Both the position numbers and the translations under genes were made by a program. A stretch of DNA of 64,000 nucleotides from Polytrichum commune (lineage: Eukaryota > Streptophyta > Polytrichopsida > Polytrichales > Polytrichaceae), in contig OX485808.1 in the NCBI GenBank assembly GCA_950295325.1, positions 10,230,501 to 10,294,500 on the forward strand, written 5' to 3'. The notes beneath the pieces are model-generated. The model was not told where the DNA came from, made no database searches, and worked only from the letters and a program-made list of their open reading frames with translations. The first letter of the stretch is position 1. Every line of letters starts with the position of its first letter. This document shows, in pieces, positions 18,093-27,092 of this stretch.

Positions 18093-21000
18093 CTATAGTC
18101 GACACAAACCCTTAATTTCCCATTTTTTTTTCTTTACTAAGACCATAGGAGAAACCCAATCCGTGATTTCCACCGGCTTGATAAACCCGGCCTTCAATAA
18201 CCTTTCCAATTCCGCTTTCACCAACAATTGCAATTGAGGATTCATCCTCCTCTCCTTTTGTCTAATTGGCCTCGCCCCCGGAATTAAAGGAATCCGGTGC
18301 TCTACCATTTCCCTAGGAATTCCCTTAAGCTCATCGTAGGACCATGCAAAAGTATCACTAAACTCATCCACCAAATTGCTATACTCCCTAACCTCTTTCT
18401 CCCCCAATTTGGAGCCCATCTTCATTTGTCGGGTTTTTCCATTCTTTAATTTCACATCCACGTACCGCCAATCCGCTTCCGACACATGTGCTTGTTCCTC
18501 TTTGTTCCGATACCAATCGGAAGGCACATTGGGGTAATCTTTCACATCTTGACCTACAACTATCCCCGTAGACGTGGTCTTGAAATGTAAAGGCTCCTCC
18601 AATTTCGATGACTCAATAATCACATCCTCCTCTTGAGTCCCATCTACATGAATTAAACTAACCTCACCCTCTTCCACGTCATCTACCCAAGGTGTTAACC
18701 CACCGCTAACCCACTCTTCCTCGGTGAGCACCTCACATGGCTCCAACAATGAGCCCTCTCCTAAACTAACACTAGGAAATTCACTCCCTAAGCCTACTTG
18801 GTGAAATGTAACCATTACATCAACCTCGGACTCGGGGTACTCCCTTAGCCATTGGGCATAATCCCCATTATCCCCATAATTGTAAAAATTAGGACCTAGA
18901 CTTCCCGAGCCCGAATCTATAACAACCCTTTGACCTTCGGGATGGACGACTCCCACCAATGCCTTGCCAATCTCATTCTCGTTTAAGTCATCAATTTCCT
19001 TCTCCAATGGCAAATACATCTCCTTCTTCATCCATCCTTCTAATGAACCAATGGACACTATGACCCTATTACCCTCCGGACCATAAGTGATGGATGGTTT
19101 AGGTCCACCCCAATTGACCATAGCATTCGCCATCCGCAACCAAGGCCTACCTAGCAAAATGGGGAAGGTGTCCTTGTTGGAGTGCATTTTAATGACATGG
19201 AAGGTGACCAAGTACTCCTCACCTCCCGTAGTCATTCTACAATCCTTGATCATCCCCAAAGGCGTAGTCGAACTTTGATTTGCCATATTTATGACCAAAG
19301 GTGAAGGCCCCGTGAGTCCAAGTCCCAATTTTTTCATAGTATCCTCCGGTAGTATATTTAGACTACTCCCTCCGTCGACTAGCACATTAGGAACCACCTT
19401 ATCTACTATAACAACTTCTATTTCTATAGCTTTCACGTCTCTTCCACCTTGTGATTGGATCCTAGCGGCTATTTTAGCTTTCACCTTCCTCATCCTCTTG
19501 TGTACCGGCATTCCCTCCTTTAATGTTTTCCTTGCCGTGGGTGAAATTTCCAATAGTTGGCCGAAAGTAATATCCGCCTTGAGTGTACTAAGGTCCGCCC
19601 ACAAGTCGTACCCGGTAGATCTTTCCACCTTAGAATTACCCACTACGTCGAATTCGTCTACGGGAACCCCCGGTCCTTCCCATTCACCCACATCGCTATT
19701 ATCCAAGTCATGTACCGCATTAGTCCTCTCCCTATCTTGTAAAATTATATTTTCCCTCTCCACATCCTTAGTAGCTCTTCTAGCTACCCTATCCAACTCG
19801 GAGAGATTAATCTCTTCATCCGAAGAGTAATTTCCTTGCTCTCCTATTCCTACCTCCAACGGGGCATCCCCTCTCCTAGCCCTAGTAGTTACCGCTAGTG
19901 CAGGTGCTTCTTCAACCACACCCTTACCCTTCACTAACTCATATGTAATAGCATTGGTGTGAGGAGGCCATTGACTTTGCTCCTCTCCAATTCTCGTTGG
20001 GAGAGGAAGCATGTCATCACATGTGGCCTCCAACACTCCATCCATGAACCTAACATCTTGGGAGTTAGATGGTCCCGGATCCGTTGGAGGCGCTTGTCTC
20101 CCGTTACTACCATTAGGTGGAACTCCTTGTCTATTTTGTATTGGAATGTAACCGGTTGTAGTTTGCAAGCCCGCCGGTGGATGAAAAGTTTGCCTAGCAT
20201 TACTATGGTCATAGTATAAGTTAGGTGGCCTAAGTTCATTGGCCGGTACTCCTTGTGGCCTAGCGCCTCGCATATTATCCCTTGCTTGTTGTTGTGGATT
20301 AGCCACCGGGTAAGGGACATTAATTATTTTGTCCGGTTGGCGACACGTATCCGAGGGATGACTTCCTCCACAATTGCTACAATTAAACTCTTGACCTTCG
20401 GACCAACATTGTCCTTGAGCGTGCCACCTTCCACAAAAGGGATGAAATTCCTTCTTCTCTAAATTTTGGCCACCTTGCCCTCTAGGTTGTGGTCCTCTAT
20501 TGCTTCCATTTCCATAGTGAGGTGGCGCTTGACCTCGTTGATTTTGTTGAGGTGGGTTACCGTTTCCTCTTTGGTCACGGTTTTGTCCACTTCTACAAAA
20601 TTGACGCGTGTGGCCCGGTTGGCCACATTGGACACACCATAATCCGGAAGAATGCCTACCCGACTCAACCGGGGGTGGAGGCCCCGGTTGTTGACTCCGG
20701 ATCATTAATGACATTTGATCCGTGAGGCTTTGCATTTGTTTTATCATAGCCTCTTGGAATCCTAGTTGGCTAGCACCTAGTCTTCTCTCAACCTCCTCCA
20801 AGTGTGGATCCGTTCTAGGGGCCGGTAGTGCCAAAAGAGGTGCCGGTTCCCTAACCGCTAAAGGTCGGGGACCGGTGTCCACAATGGCATATGGAATTTG
20901 GTTCTCATACTTAGCGGGTTCTACCGCTACCACCCTAGGGCGTATGGGGATGAATTGTGGGATCAATTCATCCTCCCTTCTCCATAGCCTTTCGTGATCT

Positions 21001-21929
21001 TTATCCAAGTTTTCAATATCTCTAGCCGCACGCTTGGCATCCGCCAAGGTCAAGGGATTCCTTTCTAGAACACCCCTAATAGTTCCGGACTTAAAAAACC
21101 CTTGAATGAAAAATTGCTTTAGCGTGTCGTCGTTGAGCATGGTACCCACAAATCTAGTGCACACTAAATCAAACCTCCTAATGTAAGCCGAAATTTCTTC
21201 CTCCCTTCCTTGCTTCAATGACGACAATGCCCTTAATGCGGTACTTTGACCCACTTCCGGCCTAAATTCGTTAAGAAACTCCCTTTGTAATTGTTCCCAT
21301 CCCCTAAAATGTCCCTCGGCATGATCCCGATACCATTCATAGGCTTCCCCCTCTAGAGTGGTAGGAAACCACACTAACCAATAACCCGGGTCGGTTATGA
21401 GGAAGCTAGCCAACCGTTCGATATACCGTTCCATGTGCCGAGAGGGGTCCTCATCCTTGGTCCCATAAAATTTAGGGAGATGAGATGGCATATCCATCGC
21501 CGCTAAATTTTGTGGAACCACAATTGGTAGGCCTCTTGGCCTAACCAATGGGTCTATTGGAGGTATAGGAGGTATGGGCGGAATTGGGGGTATGGGTGGT
21601 GGATCCATCCCCCGTTCCTCGGCCATGGTGACCGGTGAACTATTCAACAATCCCCTATCAACTTCTACCGGGAATTCTTCTCTAAGTGTGTAATTTTCCG
21701 AAAAAGTTTCACCACTCAATTTGGAGGGAGTGATCTCCTCTTCAAGTTGAGCTCCAAGTTCTAAGGTGTCTAGAATTGACCTAGTCCTAGGTTCGACGTT
21801 CAAACAACTCTCTATTCTAACATTATCTTGTTCTAATCTATCACTGATTTTAGAGGACCGCCTCTTTCGAGTAGATTTCTCTAGTCCTACTATCAAACTT
21901 GGTTTTTGTGAGCGAGTCCTACCTTGCAT
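18093..21929 (-). CDS. gag-pol: Element B gag, protease and start of reverse transcriptase
   Basis: 1278 codons from ATG 21929. N-terminal basic region with a Pro-Pro-Ile repeat (about residues 108-128), capsid-type domain (about 148-330, with EGEAYEWYRDH), then zinc knuckle CVQCGQPGHTRQFC (about 430-445) and a second, shorter-spaced one (CSNCGGSHPSDTC). The protease has VLVDGGSSLNI (residue about 848) and LLGRPWL. RT begins near residue 1200 (GIPREMVEHRIPL). The frame is lost at a run of nine A (T on the + strand, 18123-18131); one base fewer would join it to the next ORF. Gag and pol share one frame, without a stop between them. Confidence 0.92.
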   Translation of the reverse strand: MQGRTRSQKPSLIVGLEKSTRKRRSSKISDRLEQDNVRIESCLNVEPRTRSILDTLELGAQLEEEITPSKLSGETFSENYTLREEFPVEVDRGLLNSSPVTMAEERGMDPPPIPPIPPIPPIPPIDPLVRPRGLPIVVPQNLAAMDMPSHLPKFYGTKDEDPSRHMERYIERLASFLITDPGYWLVWFPTTLEGEAYEWYRDHAEGHFRGWEQLQREFLNEFRPEVGQSTALRALSSLKQGREEEISAYIRRFDLVCTRFVGTMLNDDTLKQFFIQGFFKSGTIRGVLERNPLTLADAKRAARDIENLDKDHERLWRREDELIPQFIPIRPRVVAVEPAKYENQIPYAIVDTGPRPLAVREPAPLLALPAPRTDPHLEEVERRLGASQLGFQEAMIKQMQSLTDQMSLMIRSQQPGPPPPVESGRHSSGLWCVQCGQPGHTRQFCRSGQNRDQRGNGNPPQQNQRGQAPPHYGNGSNRGPQPRGQGGQNLEKKEFHPFCGRWHAQGQCWSEGQEFNCSNCGGSHPSDTCRQPDKIINVPYPVANPQQQARDNMRGARPQGVPANELRPPNLYYDHSNARQTFHPPAGLQTTTGYIPIQNRQGVPPNGSNGRQAPPTDPGPSNSQDVRFMDGVLEATCDDMLPLPTRIGEEQSQWPPHTNAITYELVKGKGVVEEAPALAVTTRARRGDAPLEVGIGEQGNYSSDEEINLSELDRVARRATKDVERENIILQDRERTNAVHDLDNSDVGEWEGPGVPVDEFDVVGNSKVERSTGYDLWADLSTLKADITFGQLLEISPTARKTLKEGMPVHKRMRKVKAKIAARIQSQGGRDVKAIEIEVVIVDKVVPNVLVDGGSSLNILPEDTMKKLGLGLTGPSPLVINMANQSSTTPLGMIKDCRMTTGGEEYLVTFHVIKMHSNKDTFPILLGRPWLRMANAMVNWGGPKPSITYGPEGNRVIVSIGSLEGWMKKEMYLPLEKEIDDLNENEIGKALVGVVHPEGQRVVIDSGSGSLGPNFYNYGDNGDYAQWLREYPESEVDVMVTFHQVGLGSEFPSVSLGEGSLLEPCEVLTEEEWVSGGLTPWVDDVEEGEVSLIHVDGTQEEDVIIESSKLEEPLHFKTTSTGIVVGQDVKDYPNVPSDWYRNKEEQAHVSEADWRYVDVKLKNGKTRQMKMGSKLGEKEVREYSNLVDEFSDTFAWSYDELKGIPREMVEHRIPLIPGARPIRQKERRMNPQLQLLVKAELERLLKAGFIKPVEITDWVSPMVLVKKKKWEIKGLCRL

Positions 21930-22816
21930 TCCATAAGAATCGATCGACCCTCACTTGACCACACATAATCCTAGCAATTCCCCTCTTAATATTTTCACTT
22001 GTCTTGGTGTGGTTATAATTTTTTTAGGAGGTGAGGAAAAGAACCTGCAAGCCCACTTAGGTGAAAGAATCCCAATAGGGGATAGGCATGTTCATGTTAA
22101 TTTTTTTGGTTAAGTCGGAGCATCACCTCCGCACCTTCCCGCAAATTAACACTCACCACAATACCGATTGTGAGGGGGTGACCTTCCGAGTAGATTATGT
22201 TAAAAGTCGAGGCTTCACCCTTCAACTTCTCACACCATCCACAATTCGGGAATTACCCTCTACAACGGATAACAACAATCACGAGTACAAAAGGCATTCC
22301 TTAATTAGTTAATGAGTTCACTTTGAAGAAATAAACATACCTTGAGCAATCGCATCCCCCTGTGAGTTAGCACTCCCCTCAATCGTGACTCAATGTAACA
22401 ACACCATAAACTTTGTGAAATATTAATTTAATCTAGAGCATGAAATGACAACTCCCAAAACTTTGAGACTCACCCCGAGGTGAGTGTCAAAGTTCAATGT
22501 CCTAAGGTGAATTTACCCTCTAATGTTTTAATGAGCTACTCGGTTATAGGTTCCTTTTAAGTTCTTAGCAAATCCCCAAAAAGGTTGAGGACGTACCTTC
22601 GCCGCGCTCCTTCCTCAAAAATGAATTTGCGTAATTGACAATGCAATTCATTCCAAGGAATAGTTGAAATACAATGAATTCAAATGTAACCCAAAGAGAG
22701 AATACTTACCGAGTTTCGGGTGCTCCTTCCCTTCTCTCAAGTTTGTGTCTCCAATTTTTCCTAGTTGCCTCCAAGTCTCCTAGTCGCCTCCAAGTCTTGT
22801 AACTACCTTCCGCTTC
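21930..22816 (-). other. Element B untranslated leader
   Basis: Lies between the primer binding site and the gag start. No convincing open frame on either strand. It would be the 5' leader with the packaging signal; no specific structure recognised. Confidence 0.6.
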
Positions 22817-22835
22817 GCTCCCGGCGGACGCACCA
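22817..22835 (-). other. Primer binding site of element B
   Basis: On the minus strand, four bases (TAAT) inside the 5' LTR, TGGTGCGTCCGCCGGGAGC begins with TGG, the complement of a tRNA CCA end. Position and spacing are as expected for minus-strand priming. I cannot assign the tRNA with confidence. Confidence 0.6.
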
Positions 22836-22839
22836 ATTA

Positions 22840-24409
22840 TGTGAGGCCAAACCCCCCACCCTTAAGCGTCCGTAGTCCGAGTAGTGGGTTTGGGCTCACA
22901 TTCCTCCGCGGTATTGGATTTGGACTTGGATGAGTCCATAGTGCAAGGTTCACCCTTCAAGTGGTCTTGGATTTAACTAGCTCCTTCATAAACCCAGCTC
23001 CTTCATAAACCCAGCTTCTTAGCTTCTAACTAAACAAACCCAGCTCCTTCATAAACCCAGCTCCTTCATGAACCCAGCTCCTTAGCTTCTAACTAAACAA
23101 ACCCAGGTCCTTCATAAACCCAGCTCTTTACTTTCTAACTAAACAAACCCAGCTCCTTCATAAACCCAGCTCCTTCATGAACCCACAACTTTGTAGTTGT
23201 AATCCCCAACTACCTCACTAATTATTCAAGCCCTTAACTAATCTTCCTACCTAATTTCCCTAATTCTACTAACAACCCCTTTCTAATCACACAATTCTTC
23301 TCTAATCCTAAAATCCTAAAATCCTAGAGAGGAGAGGGGGAGAGGGGGAGAGAGAATTTCCTAACTTCACTAAGACTAACTAATCCACACAAGTATATTT
23401 TTGCACTCATCACAACATCAAGTGCTCAACTCTTAAACATGGAACTTGCAACCACGTGTATTCAAAACATGAACTTTAAGTACCACAAATTGGAATCATG
23501 AATTAACTTTAAAATCCTTCACGTCAACACTAACTCTACCAAGAGGTCAAGCCCTCTTCAAGGCCAAATAGCCTTGGCTCTCCAACTACAAACTAAGCAC
23601 ACACATGTGCTCCAATCTTGCTTCCAACAACCACACTTATAACCCGTGGGGTGCCTTGGAGCACGAAGGAAAGAGAGGATGAGTGAGGGAAGAATGAGGG
23701 ATTATATAGTAAGCTTGAGGGGGTGAGCACCCTCAAGGCTCACGATAAGCCCTTGAGATTTCCTCCTACTTAGTAGGCGCCAATCCTATCTTCTAAGCCT
23801 TCCTCCCTCAAATGATCAACAAGGATCCTAATTCGAACATTTAACTAGCCTTGGCTTTCTACCTACCACACTTTACCAAACTTGGGATGCTTCAACCCAA
23901 ACTTAGCCTCCTTCGCTTTCCGCCGCCATAACTTTCTCCCCTTACTTTCCCAAATCGTCGCTCACCACTTAATTCAAACCACGATGCTCAACTCGTGATT
24001 TGATTGGTGCTTTGAGAATTTGCTTATCCTCCACCTTGCATTCTTCCTTGGGCCTTCCCCATTAAGTGGCCATGATGAGGTGGTCCACTTGTGCGCTCCA
24101 TGTGATCCTCCATTCATCCCAATTCGAATGCACTTGCCTCTTTAGTCACTTTGGTTGTCTCCATCCATTTGTACTAGCCTACTCACTAACTACTCAATCC
24201 AAGTTCTCCTTACCTATCCTCATTCACTCAAATCCTTCCGAAGGTAAAAACACAATAACAACTCACATCCTAGCCTCTTACAACATGGTACTTCTAAGAC
24301 TAACATTTCACTCTTTTTATATTTTTGTGAAGTAACATGCTACTTCAAAGTGCATCAACTAACGTTTCAAGGGTCTAAGACTAAATGTGGGCACCCTTTT
24401 GGGCTCACA
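22840..24409 (-). repeat. Element B right (5') LTR, 1570 bp
   Basis: Same length and sequence as the solo LTR at 47093-48662 in inverted orientation. Holds TATATAA at 23702-23708 (minus strand), about 700 bp from the LTR start. Its variable middle (22978-23539) carries repeats of AGCTCCTTCATAAACCC. Confidence 0.9.
22978..23195 (-). repeat. Tandem repeats inside the B LTR
   Basis: A 17-bp unit AGCTCCTTCATAAACCC occurs singly or in pairs, separated by a spacer containing CTTCTAACTAAACAAACCC, giving a higher-order pattern with about four cycles. It lies downstream of the predicted transcription start, so it would be in the RNA leader. The inverted copy is at 48307-48524. Confidence 0.85.
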
Positions 24410-25498
24410 TTGAGGTTCTGATATAAGGCTCGGATAATAAGACTAATCAACCTTAAGTTATTGCAGATATATGGGAGGATCTTCCCGTATTGCATAAGCT
24501 TCAATAGGAGACATTTAATTTGTCTATCTTGGCGATGGAGATAGATAAGATTGGACATCGAATAACAAGGTTATGTTGGGAGAACATTTTGTTATTTTGA
24601 TTGTGGCCAGATGGGATAATGCGTATTATTTCTAGACCGAATCAGAGGGCCTCCTTGGTGCGACAAGTGCACGAGGAACTTGGCCATTTTGGCATACGCA
24701 TGACACATTTGATGTTGTGTAGCCAATATTGGTGGACTAGCATGTATCAACATGTTGTTGCTCATGTCGGGAGGTGTGAAGTTTGTGACCGGGTTAGGTC
24801 TAGCTTCAACACCTTGTCACCTCAACTGCGGCCCTTATCTATCATGGGACTGGGCTACCATTGGTCATTGGACTTTGCAGGGCCGATGGTTGTCACCCCA
24901 CGTGGAGAAAATTACGTGCTGGTGATGGTGGAGCATTTCAGCAAATGGATAGAGCTTGTCACTCTACCCCAAAACTTTACAGAGTTGGACGCGACAACAT
25001 TTTTGGATCGTGTGTTAGCACGTTTTGGAGCACCGGCTCAAGTTTTGACGGACTAGGGAAGGGAGTTCATTGGTGCTTCTAAGGAATTATGCAGTAAGGC
25101 TCTCATAGATCACCATACCACCTTGCGAAATCATTTGGAGGCGGATGGCTTGGTTGAACGGGTTGTTTAGACAACCAAACGTGGAGGAGCCACCGGGATT
25201 GGGACCTTATGTTGCCTTGGATTGATGTGGGCTATCGATTTAATAAGCATGCCTCTTTGGCGTCCTACAACCCATACTAGTTGTTGTACGAACGTGAGCT
25301 TGTACTCCCAAGTTCTATTCGGGAAAATTAGTTCATATTGTAGACGTGGATGACCCAAACATTTGGGCATAGTGTTTACAGGAGCGGACTCAATTCTTCT
25401 TGAGGGCCATGCCTATGGCCATGGAAAAGTTGTCCATTGCTCAAGCACTGTAACATATTGCGTTATGCACCCATTCGCAGTGGTGCTTACTGACCTCC

Positions 25499-26472
25499 TG
25501 TCGCAACCCTTGCTAGCCCCCTTAGCAATCTTGCCAATTTTCCTTTCTAGCAAAGGTTACGAGCGCTAACCCTTCGCATACCGCCATGCTAATGGTTAGC
25601 TCCTCTTACCCCGGACCATATAATTCAAAGGAGGGGAACCAACCCTCCTACTTTGCTTTCGGGACTCACCCCTTAGTCGGTAACCCATTTCTTCGATGTG
25701 GACTTCCATCCATGGAAGTCCCATCTTATGTTGATCATCGCATTGCCGGAGCAACACTACAACAACCCAAACCATACTAGGCAACTATGGCCTCACAATG
25801 GGCCAAAGCCCATGGAGGCCGTGCCGTTCGGCCTCGGGTGGGTGAGGCCACACCACCTCACCCATATAAGCCTCTAGGACTCTACGCGGGGCCCCTACCC
25901 CACCGTCAACCAACCTCTTGTCTCTCCACCAAGAGTTGGGGCCAAGTGGACATTTTCCTTTAGCTGTTGGGCCTAGAACCCCCCAGCAGCTTCAGACCAT
26001 CATAACTTCCTTGTATGATGTCTGATCATAACAACCAACCACTTCATCTTCATCTACGCTTCACGTAGATGCCGATGGACTCCTCACTTGCCCCATTCGG
26101 GCAAGTCTTGAGGAAGTTATGCCTGTTTGAACCTTGGCAGTCCTGGGAATCACTCCCAGGCACTGCTGTACCAGGGCGCTGTCCCGGGACAGCGCCCCAC
26201 TCAAATTGCCATAACTCCTAACTCACACCTCCGCTTGAGGTGATCTTGAGCATTCTAGAATCACCACGCCATGAGCTACGCATAGCTCATGGCCTTACCC
26301 TCATGCCTCCTAGTCTCCGTGGGTGGGAGGCGTTCCCAACGCCCGGGGCCCTCACCCACACTAGGATCACTTAGGCCCTCTCACCAACGGCGCCACAAGT
26401 CCCGGGTGTCACTCCGGGGTCCCCCTTGTGCCCATGGTGTTTCGGGCACTCCTCATGGAGAGGTGCGCGACA
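25499..26472 (+). mobile_element. Solo LTR D (left copy), 974 bp, perfect 5-bp target duplication
   Basis: Starts TGTCGC and ends GCGACA, a perfect 6-bp inverted end. It is flanked by CCTCC on both sides (25494-25498 and 26473-26477). Removing it and one CCTCC rejoins the integrase remnant in register. It is G+C-rich compared with its surroundings, carries a TATA-like CATATAAG at about 25864 and a cluster of stem-loops downstream. There is no internal region, so the element was lost by LTR-LTR recombination. Orientation is given by the TATA. Confidence 0.9.
26040..26295 (+). repeat. Stem-loop cluster in LTR D
   Basis: Successive inverted repeats: CATCTACG/CGTAGATG (26051-26071), ACTTGCCC/GGGCAAGT (near 26090-26112), CCTGGGA/TCCCAGG (near 26143-26161), a 24-bp perfect palindrome centred on CCCGGG (26174-26197), and GCCATGAGCT/AGCTCATGGC (26268-26293). 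All are downstream of the TATA-like box and so would lie in the transcript. Confidence 0.8.
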
Positions 26473-26582
26473 CCTCCACTGTGGAGATTCTGTCATGGTG
26501 ATTATGTTTGTCTCCAAGGTGAGGTGCCTACAACATTGGATATCAGGATGAGGCGCATTATCCTTTGGATGAAGGAGGTGTT

Positions 26583-27092
26583 GGGTGCAAGCATAGTAAA
26601 GTGGACCAAAAAAATGCTCTGGTATACTAAAACCATAATTTTTTTGGTCAAAGGCCTAAAAGTAGTAGCAAAGAGTTATTTAAATTGGAATTTTTTTTAT
26701 GATGACCTCTATTATTGTGTTAAATATTCAAATGTAGAATATCAAGTTGAGATCTTCAATACTTAGCATCAAAAGTGATGCTAAAAAACAAATGGTTGAG
26801 TCTGGTTTTGGATGTAGATTTCATGACCTTAACTATTTTGAAGTTAGAATTTTTTTTATATTCCTTGAATTCATTATCTACTTGAGGGCATCACCACAAA
26901 ACTTTGTAAAAAACCATCAATTTAATGTAATTTTATCATATTTAAAACAAATTTTAGACAATCACTTATTTAATATCACCTACTTGCACGCCACTTGCAC
27001 CGTCTTCTAAAATAGGTAGACTTTTTTTGGAATTCTTTTTGTTATCATAAATTGCTTGGCTTTGTAGATCAAGATGTTTTTAAAATGTCTAT
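26583..27092. repeat. Dispersed AT-rich repeat F (left copy)
   Basis: About 500 bp. A diverged copy lies at 58180-58682 in the same orientation and an exact inverted partial copy at 44432-44919. No coding capacity or terminal repeats recognised. Element C is inserted at its right end; the copy at 58 kb shows that the repeat approaches its own end there. Confidence 0.8.

Larger units (their letters stand above)
13429..24409 (-). mobile_element. Element B: Ty3/gypsy LTR retrotransposon, probably a recombinant
   Basis: Gag-pol reads leftward between two LTRs (13429-15627 as 3' LTR, 22840-24409 as 5' LTR), both with TGTG...CACA ends. Domain order PR-RT-RNase H-INT makes it gypsy. The flanks differ (CAACC on the left, TTGAG on the right), so there is no target-site duplication. 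The two LTRs share 138 bp at one end and 870 bp at the other but have unrelated middles of 1191 and 562 bp. I infer ectopic recombination between two insertions of this family. Confidence 0.88.
24410..26582 (+). pseudogene. Integrase remnant of an old methyltransferase-type gypsy element (left copy)
   Basis: From about 24,500 a degraded linker (with a WED motif) leads into an open part 24601-25056: H2C2 zinc module (VHEELGHFGIR, YWWTSMY, CEVCDR) and the first part of the catalytic core (SLDFAGP, VEHFSKWIE, FGAPAQVLTD). After a stop the frame breaks repeatedly but can be followed to about 25493. It is interrupted by solo LTR D and resumes at 26478 with GDYVCLQGEVPTTLD, a C-terminal integrase segment, ending near 26582. 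The inverted copy 44920-47092 connects through the solo B LTR to a methyltransferase-bearing remnant, which shows what element it came from. Confidence 0.82.
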
